This document shows, in pieces, positions 23,234-33,627 of a stretch of 52,442 nt of DNA. Every line of letters begins with the position of its first letter. Position 1 is the first letter of the stretch. The stretch lies in assembly GCA_030615765.1 (NCBI GenBank), contig JAUWYP010000015.1, positions 1 through 52,442 of the forward strand. Reading direction: 5' to 3'. A program made the translations under genes and the position numbers. Source of the stretch: Dehalococcoidia bacterium. GTDB taxonomy: Bacteria; Chloroflexota; Dehalococcoidia; SM23-28-2. The notes below the pieces were generated by a model, which made no database searches, had not been told where the DNA came from, and worked only from the letters and a program-made list of their open reading frames with translations.

Positions 23234-24094
23234 ATGTGCCGGATCGCCCTCTCTGCCCTGACGCTCAGCCTGGCAGTCGTCCTCGCCGCGTGCGGTGGCC
23301 GGGAAGAAGGCCAGGTCACCCCAACGCCAGCGACGACGCCTGCCCTCACGCCAGCCCCCACTCAGACCCCCATCCCGACCGAAATCCTGCCGGCCGCACA
23401 GGAATACTGGTCTGAGATCGAACAGCTCATCGGCGACCTCGTACCCGAGGCTTCCAGCTTCAGTTTCCGTCTGTCGCAGCTCAGGCGCGCCGAGGGGCCC
23501 ATGGTCGAGGTCGTGCTCCTGGCCGCCTTCCCCGACGGCTCCCAGCCCAGGCTGCACATCGTCAGGGACCCCCATCCGGCAGCGGCCCCCTTTTCTACCC
23601 TCCAGGGCTTCGAAGTCTATAAGGCCGAGGATACCCTCTGGGCGAAGCTGGACGAAGGGCAGCCGCCGCTGTGGGCGGGCACCGCCACCAATGAGGGATT
23701 AGGGTCGTACCTGGACTTCTACGTCTCGGGGGAGTCGGCCCTGACCAACGAGCACTTCTGGAACGCTTTCTCCTATGCTGTGCAGCGGATCGCCCAAGGG
23801 CTGGGCGCCGACATCTCCTATGTTTGGATTAGCTTCGACGACCAGTGGAACCCCCAGGGCCATCAGGCTGGCAGCTTTCGCGTTCAGGCCGGCAGCCAGG
23901 AGAGGACGGCGTACGTGGGCGTGCTCTTCAGCGAGGGCGACCCGGATCTGGACTTCGCCAACCTGGCTACTACCCTGGGCCAGGACTTCCGCCAGCGGTT
24001 TGCCGTCCCCGACGTCCTGCTGGAGGAGACAGAGGTCCGGCAGTGGGGCTACGCCAACCACATCTGGTACGCCGCGTGGGAGACGAGTCGATAG
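23234..24094 (+). CDS. Lipoprotein of unknown function
   Basis: The 286-residue protein has a clear lipobox (VVLAAC, Cys20), a TPTP linker and a globular region of about 235 residues that I do not recognise. Visible segments include EYWSEIEQLIGDLVPEA and a C-terminal ANHIWYAAWE. A GGAGG site precedes ATG 23234. It starts 25 bases after uvrC and is followed, in its own frame, by a decayed copy of the uvrC C-terminus (24095-24151), so the gene may have arrived by a recombination event at the uvrC 3' end. No function is proposed. Confidence 0.7.
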   Translation: MCRIALSALTLSLAVVLAACGGREEGQVTPTPATTPALTPAPTQTPIPTEILPAAQEYWSEIEQLIGDLVPEASSFSFRLSQLRRAEGPMVEVVLLAAFPDGSQPRLHIVRDPHPAAAPFSTLQGFEVYKAEDTLWAKLDEGQPPLWAGTATNEGLGSYLDFYVSGESALTNEHFWNAFSYAVQRIAQGLGADISYVWISFDDQWNPQGHQAGSFRVQAGSQERTAYVGVLFSEGDPDLDFANLATTLGQDFRQRFAVPDVLLEETEVRQWGYANHIWYAAWETSR

Positions 24095-24151
24095 GCTGCC
24101 CCTAGGCTGACACGAGCGCTCCCTGAGGAGGTGCGGGAACACCTAGCGTAA
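24095..24151 (+). pseudogene. Remnant of a second uvrC 3' end
   Basis: Directly after the lipoprotein stop, in the same frame, the sequence encodes AAPRLTRALPEEVREHLA and a stop. The true UvrC ends AATPGFTRALAEKVREHL. Of the 13 codons from LTRA to EHL, ten encode the same amino acid, and the differences are mostly third-position changes. This is too specific for chance and marks a duplicated or replaced uvrC tail. Confidence 0.7.
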
Positions 24152-24167
24152 TTGCTGACGGCAGGTA

Positions 24168-24196
24168 TTGACAGCACAGAGGGGCGTGTGTATAAT
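24168..24196 (+). promoter_or_regulatory. Consensus promoter of the PHP-domain gene
   Basis: TTGACA (24168-24173), 17 bases, TATAAT (24191-24196): both hexamers match the sigma70 consensus perfectly. The gene starts 49 bases further on, behind AAAAGGAGGG. Confidence 0.88.
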
Positions 24197-24245
24197 ACGT
24201 CAACTCAGAGTGTTCCTGTGAGGCTAGTACGAAAAGGAGGGAAGA

Positions 24246-25691
24246 ATGAAAGCTCATCGAACGGTTCTGAGCATCTTCGCAATGGCCTTGGCGGTCGCCC
24301 TTGCCTTTGTCATCGTCCCCGCCATTACGGATTCCGGTGGGCAGGCTTCGGCAGAGCAGCCGCTTACCCTTATCTACTACGACGGCCATATGCACACCAC
24401 TCGCTCCGACGGCACGGGCGAGGTGGCCGACATAAAGGCGACCGCGCTTGCCCGCGGCCTCGATGCGGTGATCATCACCGACCACTGCAAAGACCTGACG
24501 CGGGGGGAATGGAACTCGTTGGTTCGCGAGACTGAGGCAGTGTCGGACGGCTCTTTCCTCGCCCTCCCCAGCTGTGAGGTAACGGGCAGCGAGGGCACGT
24601 TGAATCGCGACCACATCCTGGCCTACGACGTGGATGATCCTTTCGTGGTGGCCAATCGTACCCCCGAGGAGGTGTGGCCGTCTCCGCTTAACCCAGACGG
24701 CACCGGCCCAATGTATCCGGAAAACCTGGCAAAGTGGGTCGAGTACATTCACTCGCAGGGCGGAATCGCGGTGCACGCACACACGTCAGGTTCGACCCAG
24801 CTCGGGTACGGCGTGAACAACATCGAGGTCTACAACCAGAGCCACGTCGAGGACGTTGTCGGCGTCGCGGCCCCCTTGGTGGGTGAAGAACTGGCGCTGC
24901 AGTTGGCGCTGGTGATGAACAACTTGGCCATCTACGGCGAGAGAGATCTGACGATGATGGTGCCGTTCCCAGGCATCGACGACGATGGCGACGGCCTCGT
25001 CGACGAGGACCCTGCCGACGACATCGACAACGACGGCGACACCTTCATCGACGAGGACGGGCCAACATGGCTGCCCCTGAAGACCATCATCTACTTGGTA
25101 ACCGCAGGATTCGTAGAACCCTATATCGGCCAGTGGCTGGGCTCGCCCGAGGCCCCCTTGAACTCGTGGGATGACCTTCTCATGGCCTACGTGAACGGCG
25201 AAGTCGAGAGGCCCATCTTTGCCGTGGCCAACAGCGACGCCCACAACACCAAGTGGACTGACGACCCACTCGACTCGAACGTAGGCCTGGCGAAGAACGG
25301 CCTCTACGTGAAAAAGCTCACCCCAGGACAGGTCTACAAGGCGATCAAGGCAGGACACAGCTTCGCCACCACCGGGCCATCGCTCGCCTTTGATGTCAAC
25401 GGGGAGCTTATGGGAGACACTGCCGTGATCTCCGACGGCAGCGCCGAGCTCAACCTGAGTGTGGACTCCGAGAACCTGTACGCGGCGCTGGCCAAGATAG
25501 ACATCATAAAGAACGGCGAGATCTTGCAGACCATCTATCCCAGCTATCCCGCTCCGGTGTCTACGTATGAGGTGACCCTGGACGATGATGTGACCGAAGA
25601 CGGCTACTACCGTGTTGAGGTTACGTCGCAGGATGCCTGGGGCGCCTACTACTTCGCCTACTCCAACCCGGTGTTTGTGGACATCCCGTAG
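24246..25691 (+). CDS. Secreted PHP-domain metal-dependent hydrolase
   Basis: After a signal peptide (about 1-37) the protein shows the PHP motifs DGHMHTTRSDGTG (metal-binding HxH), VIITDHCKD, CEVTG, HAHTSG and, near the end of the domain, ANSDAHNTKW. PHP enzymes hydrolyse phosphoesters using two or three metal ions; an exported one may release phosphate from extracellular substrates. Between the motifs lies an insertion, DDDGDGLVDEDPADDIDNDGD, which looks like a calcium-binding loop shared with the Asp-rich proteins downstream. A C-terminal beta-rich domain (from about 370) follows the catalytic part. At 481 residues it is larger than simple PHP phosphoesterases. It is a single transcription unit with a consensus promoter and a terminator. 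Confidence 0.82.
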   Translation: MKAHRTVLSIFAMALAVALAFVIVPAITDSGGQASAEQPLTLIYYDGHMHTTRSDGTGEVADIKATALARGLDAVIITDHCKDLTRGEWNSLVRETEAVSDGSFLALPSCEVTGSEGTLNRDHILAYDVDDPFVVANRTPEEVWPSPLNPDGTGPMYPENLAKWVEYIHSQGGIAVHAHTSGSTQLGYGVNNIEVYNQSHVEDVVGVAAPLVGEELALQLALVMNNLAIYGERDLTMMVPFPGIDDDGDGLVDEDPADDIDNDGDTFIDEDGPTWLPLKTIIYLVTAGFVEPYIGQWLGSPEAPLNSWDDLLMAYVNGEVERPIFAVANSDAHNTKWTDDPLDSNVGLAKNGLYVKKLTPGQVYKAIKAGHSFATTGPSLAFDVNGELMGDTAVISDGSAELNLSVDSENLYAALAKIDIIKNGEILQTIYPSYPAPVSTYEVTLDDDVTEDGYYRVEVTSQDAWGAYYFAYSNPVFVDIP

Positions 25692-25724
25692 CGGCCTGTC
25701 CGGCAAGACGACGGAAGGGCCATA

Positions 25725-25763
25725 ACAGAGGGGCCATAGCAGAGCGCTATGGCCCTTCTCTGT
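25725..25763. terminator. Bidirectional terminator between PHP and DUF72 genes
   Basis: A ten-base-pair stem (25731-25740 with 25746-25755) is extended by ACAGAG/CTCTGT (25725-25730 with 25758-25763). It serves two converging genes and overlaps the last codons of the DUF72 gene. Confidence 0.8.
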
Positions 25764-26502
25764 TCGGCGCGGCCAGCAGCTCGGCCAGCGTGCGGGCGTT
25801 GTACACCGCGTAGGCATAGGCGTCGTTGTTGAAGTAGACGTAGACGTCGCTCAGGCCCTCGGCCAGCCGCCGCAATCGCTCCGCCCAGCCCTCCAGCATG
25901 TCGGGGGTGTAGTTGCTGGCGTAGAGGGCCTCGCTGCCGTGGAAGCGCATGTAGGCGAAGGAGGCGGTGGCCAGCAGGGGGCACTCCATGTCCGGCATAT
26001 CGAAGGCGCAGAAGCCGACGTTGTGGCGGCGCAGCAGGCGGAACACATCGTCCTGAAACCAGGACTGGTGGCGGAACTCGAAGACGTACTCCAGGCCCGA
26101 GGGCAGGACGTCCAGGAAGGCCTCCAGCCTGGCCTCGTTCTCAGCCGTGCGATGGAAGTTGGGCGGAAGCTGATAGAGAAGAGGGCCCAGGCGGTCCTCC
26201 AGCAGGCGAGCGCCGTCCAGAAAGCGCTGCACCGGCTCCTCCGGCTCCTTCAGCCGCTTGATGTGAGTGATGAAACGGTTCACCTTGACAGCGAAGCGAA
26301 AGCCGTCGGGGACGGAGCGCCGCCAGAGCTGCCAGGCGCTGGTCTTGGGCTGACGATAGAAGGTGTTGTTGATCTCCACCGTGGGGAAGTACTGGATGTA
26401 GTGGGCCAGCCACCCGGAGGTGGGCACATCCTCGGGATAGAACGGGCCTTGCCAGTGAGCGTAGTGCCAGCCAGAGGTACCGATCCAGAAGCGCGCGCCC
26501 AC
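25747..26502 (-). CDS. DUF72 family protein
   Basis: The 251-residue protein has the DUF72 (YecE-like) TIM-barrel signature: GTSGWHYAHWQGPFYPE at the start, YFPTVEINNTFYR, FAVKVNRFITHIKRL, LGPLLYQLPPNF, EYVFEFRHQSWF and a C-terminal DVYVYFNNDAYAYAVYNA. Many bacteria and archaea carry it; no reaction is established. A TATAAT at 26543-26538 on the minus strand is a likely -10 about 36 bases upstream of the start. The gene converges on the PHP gene. Confidence 0.9.
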   Translation of the reverse strand: MGARFWIGTSGWHYAHWQGPFYPEDVPTSGWLAHYIQYFPTVEINNTFYRQPKTSAWQLWRRSVPDGFRFAVKVNRFITHIKRLKEPEEPVQRFLDGARLLEDRLGPLLYQLPPNFHRTAENEARLEAFLDVLPSGLEYVFEFRHQSWFQDDVFRLLRRHNVGFCAFDMPDMECPLLATASFAYMRFHGSEALYASNYTPDMLEGWAERLRRLAEGLSDVYVYFNNDAYAYAVYNARTLAELLAAPNREGP

Positions 26503-26619
26503 GATCTCCTCCTGTCCGCCAATGCCCCGTCGCGGCGATTATAGCAAAAACTGCCTCGCTATCGGAGCAGCCTAATGGTATACTTAGTTTAGAAATTCGC
26601 TTCTGGGTAGGCGTCTTGC

Positions 26620-27297
26620 ATGGCCAAAGTCACTTATAGCCTGCTGGAGAAAGCCAAGGCCCAACTCCTCGCCGAGCTCCGACACGACATCCGCGACGAA
26701 CGAGTGCTGGCGGTCATGGCCAGCGTTCCCCGCGAGAAGTTCGTCTCCGATGACCTGCGCGCCTTCGCCTATGACAACCGCCCCCTCCCCATCGGCCACG
26801 GCCAGACCATCTCCCAGCCCCTCATCGTGGCCATGATGACCGAAGCCCTCGCCCTCAAGGGCAACGAGAAAGTACTCGAGCTGGGGACCGGCTCCGGCTA
26901 CCAGGCAGCCATCCTGGCCGAGCTGACGGCGCGAGTGGTGACGGTGGAGCGCATCGCCCCGCTGGCCGAGGGGGCGGCAGCCGTCCTGGCAGAACTGGGA
27001 TACCATAACGTCCAAGTTCACCTGACCGACGATACCCTCGGCTGGCCGGAGGAGGCACCCTACGAAGGGATTCTGGTCACGGCTGCGGGACCCGACGTTC
27101 CGCCGGCCCTGATCGAGCAGTTGGCGCCCCAGGGGCGGCTGGTGATCCCCGTAGGCGCCCACGACGTACAAGAGCTCCTTCTAATAAGCAACAGTGCGAG
27201 CGGTCTCACCACCAAGCGCCTGGGCCCCTGCCGTTTCGTGCCCCTGGTAGGAGCCGGCGGCTGGCCCACCGTCGATTCCGGTTTTCCCGAACTTTAG
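26620..27297 (+). CDS. pcm: Protein-L-isoaspartate O-methyltransferase
   Basis: The 225-residue enzyme methylates isoaspartyl residues in damaged proteins using S-adenosylmethionine. Family landmarks are VPREKFVSDDLRAFAYDNRP, LPIGHGQTISQPLIVAMM, the SAM loop VLELGTGSGYQAAILAEL, VVTVERIAPL, LGWPEEAPYEGILVTAA and LAPQGRLVIPVG. Length and start match the family. TATACT at 26579-26584 is a likely -10; no clear -35 is seen. It is divergent from the DUF72 gene. Confidence 0.93.
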   Translation: MAKVTYSLLEKAKAQLLAELRHDIRDERVLAVMASVPREKFVSDDLRAFAYDNRPLPIGHGQTISQPLIVAMMTEALALKGNEKVLELGTGSGYQAAILAELTARVVTVERIAPLAEGAAAVLAELGYHNVQVHLTDDTLGWPEEAPYEGILVTAAGPDVPPALIEQLAPQGRLVIPVGAHDVQELLLISNSASGLTTKRLGPCRFVPLVGAGGWPTVDSGFPEL

Positions 27298-27537
27298 CTT
27301 CGAAGTCTCCCCTCGGGCAGCGGATTCTCCAAGGTTTATTGCTTTTTCGGGACATTTTGTCAATTTTTCCGCATGTCAGGTTAACTTAATCCATCGCTAA
27401 GCGTTTACATTGATGAAAAAATGGGGGGGATTTGCTATTCAGATTTTTCCCTGGCTTGCCTAGACGGCAAGGGATAGGGTGGGTGTAGAATAGTCCGATC
27501 CCGAAACGAGGTATCAGAAGATGGCCGGAGGTAAGGA
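27298..27537. other. AT-rich intergenic region before the recombinase gene
   Basis: This stretch is much more AT-rich than its surroundings (poly-T and poly-A runs near 27340-27440). It holds a short hairpin CTTGCC-TAGAC-GGCAAG near 27455-27471 and a TAGAAT at 27486-27491 that may be the -10 of the next gene. No gene is seen. Confidence 0.4.
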
Positions 27538-28440
27538 ATGCAGAACCACTTAAGTTCGTTCTTGGATTTTCTTTCGGCGGAGAAGGGGGCGTCCGGCAAC
27601 ACGATCGCAGCTTACCGTAATGACCTGGAACAACTAGCCAAGTACCTCAAGGCGAGCGGTGATGGCAAGGGCTGGGAAAAGGTCGACCGTGTGCTCATTC
27701 AGGATTTCATCCTCAACCTGAAGGAGCGCAAGTATGCCGAAACGACCGTGGCCCGGAAGGTGGCGGCCATCCGCTCCTTCTTTGGTTTCTTGGCCGCCGA
27801 GGGCATTCTAGCCGACAACCCCACCGAGGGCTTGGCTTCGCCCCGTGTCGGCAAGATGCTCCCCAAGGCTATCACCCCCAATGAAGTGGATGAACTGCTG
27901 GAGCAGCCCTGCAAGCGGGCCACCCCTGAGGCGAGGCGGGACAGGGCGATGCTGGAATTGCTGTACGCCACCGGCATGCGAGTCACCGAGCTGGTGTCGC
28001 TGGACCTGGCCAACGTTAGCGTGGACGGGAAGAACCCCTTCGTTCGCTGCACGGGCAAGGGGGCGAAGGAGCGCATCATCCCCATCCACGACCAAGCCAC
28101 CGAGGCCTTGGAGGAATACGTGAACGAAGCCCGGCCCCTCATAGTCCGCAACAAGGACGAGAAGGCGCTGTTTGTCAACCGTCGGGGTGAACGGCTCACC
28201 CGTCAGGGCTTCTGGCTGATCCTCAAGGGGTATGCTAAGGCGGCCAACCTGCGCGACGATGTGACGCCTCACACCCTGCGCCACAGCTTTGCCACCCACA
28301 TGCTGCGGGGAGGAATGCCCCTGCGTCACGTCCAGGAGATGCTGGGCCACGCCAATATCTCCACAACGCAGGTCTACACCCATCTCGCAACTGAGCACGT
28401 GCGGGAGGTGTACGAGAAGGCCCATCCCCGCGCCTCGTAG
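27538..28440 (+). CDS. xerD: Tyrosine recombinase XerC/XerD type
   Basis: The 300-residue protein has an N-terminal core-binding SAM-like domain (LDFLSAEKGASGNTIAAYRN) and the catalytic domain with all expected residues: Arg in LLYATGMRVTEL, Lys in TGKGAKERIIP, HTLRHSFATH (His and Arg), GHANISTTQVYTH (His and the nucleophile Tyr). Length and sequence match the XerD that resolves chromosome dimers at dif with XerC. The assignment as xerD rather than xerC or a single archaeal-style Xer is a guess. GGAGGTAAGGA precedes ATG 27538. No integrated element is visible around it. Confidence 0.87.
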   Translation: MQNHLSSFLDFLSAEKGASGNTIAAYRNDLEQLAKYLKASGDGKGWEKVDRVLIQDFILNLKERKYAETTVARKVAAIRSFFGFLAAEGILADNPTEGLASPRVGKMLPKAITPNEVDELLEQPCKRATPEARRDRAMLELLYATGMRVTELVSLDLANVSVDGKNPFVRCTGKGAKERIIPIHDQATEALEEYVNEARPLIVRNKDEKALFVNRRGERLTRQGFWLILKGYAKAANLRDDVTPHTLRHSFATHMLRGGMPLRHVQEMLGHANISTTQVYTHLATEHVREVYEKAHPRAS

Positions 28441-28468
28441 CTCAAGCCTCGGCCAACGGTGTACTATA

Positions 28469-28499
28469 GGGAGGTGAAGGTAGCCCTCACCTCCCTTTT
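28469..28499 (+). terminator. Terminator-like hairpin overlapping the start of the metalloprotease gene
   Basis: A nine-base-pair stem (28469-28477 with 28487-28495) and TTTT (28496-28499) follow xerD. The left arm contains GGGAGG and the GTG at 28474, and the right arm CACCTCC can mask them. It could end xerD transcription and also control initiation of the next gene. Confidence 0.65.
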
Positions 28500-30375
28500 G
28501 CTATCGCTTGTCATCCTCTGCCTGGCCTGCGCCCAGGAAACGCCCCAAGAGACGCCCACGCCTACACCATCGCCCTCAGCCCTGCTCTCCCCAACACCCT
28601 CGCCGCCCTCGCCTCCGCCCGACCAGACCCCGCCCTTAGACCGTGACCTCCTGGAGCTAGCCGTCCGCCTGGGTCGCGCTCAGGATCCCCTGTCGCCTGT
28701 TGCCCGCCAGGAACCATCGGCCTATCAGGAGGGCCAGCAGCACGAATTCACCGTCATAGACGTCCTCGCGCCCTCGCTGAGGACGGTGAACGCCACCCTT
28801 CGCCTGATCACCCCCCACGCCTACTTCTACTTCCAGGACGGCCTCGACGTCTCCCAGGAGGATCTCGAAGAGGCAGGACGAGACTTCGAAGAGATCGTCT
28901 ACCCCATGGTCGCGCGCTATTTCGGGCAGGAGTGGACGCCGGGGGTGGACAGCGATCGTCACATCACCCTTCTCCACGCTGACCTGCCCGGCTTGGGTGG
29001 CTACTTCAGCGATGGGGACGAGCACCCCCGCGCGGCCAGCCCCGCCAGCAACGAGCGGGAGATGATCTACCTAAGTGTTAGCGGTATAAGGCTGGGCTCC
29101 GATAACTACAACGGCCTGGTGGCCCATGAGCTTCAGCACCTGGTGCACTGGAAAGGCGATCCCACCGAAGAGGTCTGGGTCAACGAAGGCCTATCGGAGC
29201 TGGCGCGCGAGCTGGCCAGCGACGGTTCAGGCTCCGCGCGGATCGCCGCTACCCAGCCCGACACCCAACTCAACGCCTGGGAACCTCTGAGCGCTGGCAA
29301 TGCCTCCCATTACCGTACCTCCCACCTGTTTGTCCGCTACCTGCTGGAGCACCACGGCAGCTTCGAAGATGCCCGCCGCCTTCTGGAGGAGCCCGCCGAC
29401 GGCATCGATGGCATAAATGCCTACTTGGCGCCCTTCGGCGTCACCTTCGAGGACGTCTTCACCGATTGGCTGGTCGCCAACTACCTGGACGACCCCGACG
29501 GCGGACCCTATAGCCACGGCGATGCCGAGGTCAAGGCATGGCCAGCTACCACCCTCACGGACTACGGCGAGGGCGAGGACAGCGTCCATCAGTTCGCCGC
29601 CGACTACATCGAGGTGGACCTGGCCGAGGGCGATGCTGCCTTCTCCTTCGACGGCGGCGAGGCGGTCAAGGTCATCCCCAACGAGCCCTATAGCGGCCTC
29701 GGCCAGTGGTGGTCGGGCCGCGGCGATTCTATCGATAGCACTCTCACCGGCGAGTTCGATCTGACGGGCCTTGAGAGCGCCACCCTTACCTTCTGGACCT
29801 GGTACGACCTCGAGCAGCCCTGGGACTACGCCTATGTCATGGCCTCCAGCGACGGCGGCAGCAGCTGGCAGATCCTGAGCGGCCGCCAGACCAGCGACGA
29901 CAACCCGCTCGGCCTGGCCTATGGGCCCGCCTACACCGGCAAGAGCGGCGGCGGCGACAGCCCTGCCTGGGTGGAGGAGAGCATCGACCTCAGCGCCTTC
30001 GCCGGCCAGAAGATTCTGGTGCGCTTCGAGTACATCACCGATGAGGGCGTCAACCTGGACGGCTGGGCCATCGACGACATCGCCATTCCCGAGCTGGCCT
30101 TCTTCGACGATGCGGAAGAAGATGGCTCCTGGCAGGCTCAGGGCTTCCAGCGCCTGAGCGCGCCCCTGCCGCAGCGCTTCATCGTCCAGGTCATTGAGAT
30201 GGGCGAGACCACCAGCGTGCGGCCGCTGACCCTGGACGAGGCCAACCGGGGCGAGGTCCGCCTCTCGGGCTTCGGGGCGACCCTAGACAAGGCGGTCATC
30301 GTCGTCGCCGCTGCCAGCGATGGCACCACCCAGGCCGCTCCCTATCGCTATTCGCTCCGCGCGGCTGAACCCTGA
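28474..30375 (+). CDS. Secreted M6-like (immune inhibitor A type) metalloprotease lipoprotein
   Basis: From GTG 28474 the protein (633 aa) has a lipoprotein signal (LVILCLAC, Cys19), a TPTPSP linker, and a zinc protease core with NGLVAHELQHLVHW (HExxH) followed by VNEGLSELARELA, the gluzincin-like Glu helix. Downstream are beta domains with the GLESATLTFWTWYDLE and GWAIDDIAIPE segments typical of immune-inhibitor-A peptidases. It probably degrades extracellular protein at the cell surface. GTG 28459 is an alternative start with no ribosome site; at 28474 the SD overlaps the start codon and lies in a hairpin, so initiation may be regulated or leaderless (TACTAT at 28462-28467 could be a -10). 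Confidence 0.75.
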   Translation: MKVALTSLLLSLVILCLACAQETPQETPTPTPSPSALLSPTPSPPSPPPDQTPPLDRDLLELAVRLGRAQDPLSPVARQEPSAYQEGQQHEFTVIDVLAPSLRTVNATLRLITPHAYFYFQDGLDVSQEDLEEAGRDFEEIVYPMVARYFGQEWTPGVDSDRHITLLHADLPGLGGYFSDGDEHPRAASPASNEREMIYLSVSGIRLGSDNYNGLVAHELQHLVHWKGDPTEEVWVNEGLSELARELASDGSGSARIAATQPDTQLNAWEPLSAGNASHYRTSHLFVRYLLEHHGSFEDARRLLEEPADGIDGINAYLAPFGVTFEDVFTDWLVANYLDDPDGGPYSHGDAEVKAWPATTLTDYGEGEDSVHQFAADYIEVDLAEGDAAFSFDGGEAVKVIPNEPYSGLGQWWSGRGDSIDSTLTGEFDLTGLESATLTFWTWYDLEQPWDYAYVMASSDGGSSWQILSGRQTSDDNPLGLAYGPAYTGKSGGGDSPAWVEESIDLSAFAGQKILVRFEYITDEGVNLDGWAIDDIAIPELAFFDDAEEDGSWQAQGFQRLSAPLPQRFIVQVIEMGETTSVRPLTLDEANRGEVRLSGFGATLDKAVIVVAAASDGTTQAAPYRYSLRAAEP

Positions 30376-30403
30376 GCCCTTGCCCGCGGGTCGGCTCGTA
30401 GGT

Positions 30404-32216
<1,813 letters not shown>

Positions 32217-32229
32217 TGGCAGGTGGAAC

Positions 32230-32811
32230 ATGAATCGGACTCTTGTGGTAGCTAAGCTTGGTGCAGTGTGCTTGTGCCTAGTGCTGGCGGCCGCATGTGC
32301 GACCGACGAGGAGGACATCGCTGCTACGCCAACCACCACGACTCCAGAGGCAACGCCAGCATCCCCCCGGCCTACGAGCCCTAGGCCCGGGGGCACCCCA
32401 ATCACTGCCAGGGCGTCGGACATCAGCTTGAGGGGAGAAAAGGTTGAAAGCCTGGCAAACACTGCCGTGCGTCGGGTCACCTGGGAAGATGGCACAACCT
32501 ACGAGGAAAGCATCTCCGATCTGATCTTCCGCACGGCCGGCAAACCTGATGCCGGTCACGGTCACCGCGTGGTGGCTTACTGGCTGGGCGATACCAGATG
32601 GCAGGTCATCATATTCATGCGGGTTGTCGATCGCTCGACCGAACCGGACACGGTCACAGATCTGACAGGCGAGTTCTACTACGACGAGGAGAGGGACGAG
32701 TTTAGCGCCGCCAACGGCAGGGCGCTATTTGCTCTGACCGGGCGAAACCCGTGCCCATCTGGCCAGCCAGAGCCCGATTACTGTCCTCTGGACAAGGAAG
32801 TGCGTCCCTAG
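32230..32811 (+). CDS. Lipoprotein of unknown function
   Basis: The 193-residue protein has a lipobox ending at Cys23 (VLAAACATDEE), a linker with TTTTPEATPASP and a globular C-terminal domain (about 65-193) that I do not recognise; a visible segment is GHRVVAYWLGDTRWQVIIF. Two cysteines near the end (NPCPSGQPEPDYCP) may form a disulfide. It starts 13 bases after enolase behind GGTGGAAC, so it may share that transcript. Confidence 0.75.
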   Translation: MNRTLVVAKLGAVCLCLVLAAACATDEEDIAATPTTTTPEATPASPRPTSPRPGGTPITARASDISLRGEKVESLANTAVRRVTWEDGTTYEESISDLIFRTAGKPDAGHGHRVVAYWLGDTRWQVIIFMRVVDRSTEPDTVTDLTGEFYYDEERDEFSAANGRALFALTGRNPCPSGQPEPDYCPLDKEVRP

Positions 32812-32903
32812 CACCGTCTAGCTGGCAATCAACGCGCCGCGGCTGCTCCCCAAGGGCGCTCCAGACCCCTCAGGGAGGCAGCCAGTAGCAGGAAGGAGGC
32901 GCA

Positions 32904-33488
32904 ATGGCAAAAGGAAGCCGCTGCTTCATCAAGACAAAGGCGTTCGTGGCCCTTCTGGCTGCTCTAGCTGCTGTCCTGGTGGTCGCATCTGCCTGCGGGG
33001 AGGGCGAAGAAGAGCCCAGCCCTTCGCCTACGAGAGTAGCTACGCCAACACCACCCCCTACCCCTACACCCAGTTTCCCCTTCGAAGGACCCATTGGCAT
33101 CGACCTGACCACCTTCGGCGCCTTCTTCGACGAGGGTGAGCCCATCCAGTTAGCCATAACCGTCGCCGTTCGAGATCCGATGACCCTTTACTACCGTACT
33201 AGCCAGCGCTACGACCTGGCGGTCATCAATTCCCAAGGCCAGGAGGTCTGGCGCTGGTCGCGGGAGCGCGCGTTCGCTCAGGTCACAGCGGAGGTGGCGC
33301 TGGAGGCGAAGGAGATGCTTTCGTTTGCTGAGACCTGGGACCAGCGGGACAACGATGGCCAGCAGATGCCGCCCGACAACTACCAGATAGTAGCCGAAAG
33401 CTCCCACTGTGACGCCAACTACGAGAACTGCGGCCAGTTGACCACCTCTGGCATCATCCAAATACGCCCGTCGCAAGGAGAGCCGTAG
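32904..33488 (+). CDS. Lipoprotein with BsuPI-like domain
   Basis: The 194-residue protein has a lipobox (VVASAC, Cys31), acidic residues, a PTPPPTPTP linker, and a beta-sandwich domain with YDLAVINSQGQEVWRWSRER and LSFAETWDQRDNDGQQMP followed by DNYQIVAE. These are the conserved blocks of the BsuPI family, named after an intracellular proteinase inhibitor but often found on the outside of cells in bacteria. Its role here is unknown. GGAAGGAGG precedes ATG 32904. Confidence 0.78.
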   Translation: MAKGSRCFIKTKAFVALLAALAAVLVVASACGEGEEEPSPSPTRVATPTPPPTPTPSFPFEGPIGIDLTTFGAFFDEGEPIQLAITVAVRDPMTLYYRTSQRYDLAVINSQGQEVWRWSRERAFAQVTAEVALEAKEMLSFAETWDQRDNDGQQMPPDNYQIVAESSHCDANYENCGQLTTSGIIQIRPSQGEP

Positions 33489-33592
33489 GTCTTGGCCGGG
33501 GCTACGGCAGGGGCTTTTCCGATCAGCGGGCGTAACTAAGTTCCCCAACGGGCGTCTTTGGAATTGACGTGTATAAGGGCCCGACCCTCGAG

Positions 33593-33621
33593 TTGGATGG
33601 GTTAACGACCGCCGCTATAAT
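33593..33621 (+). promoter_or_regulatory. Promoter upstream of the first cohesin gene
   Basis: TTGGAT (33593-33598), 17 bases, TATAAT (33616-33621). Transcription would begin near 33628. Confidence 0.7.
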
Positions 33622-33627
33622 CGGTGC

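Noticed and set aside
27538-28440. The Xer recombinase as the integrase of a nearby phage or island.
   Set aside because: Neighbours are housekeeping genes, and the sequence matches chromosomal XerC/D along its full length.
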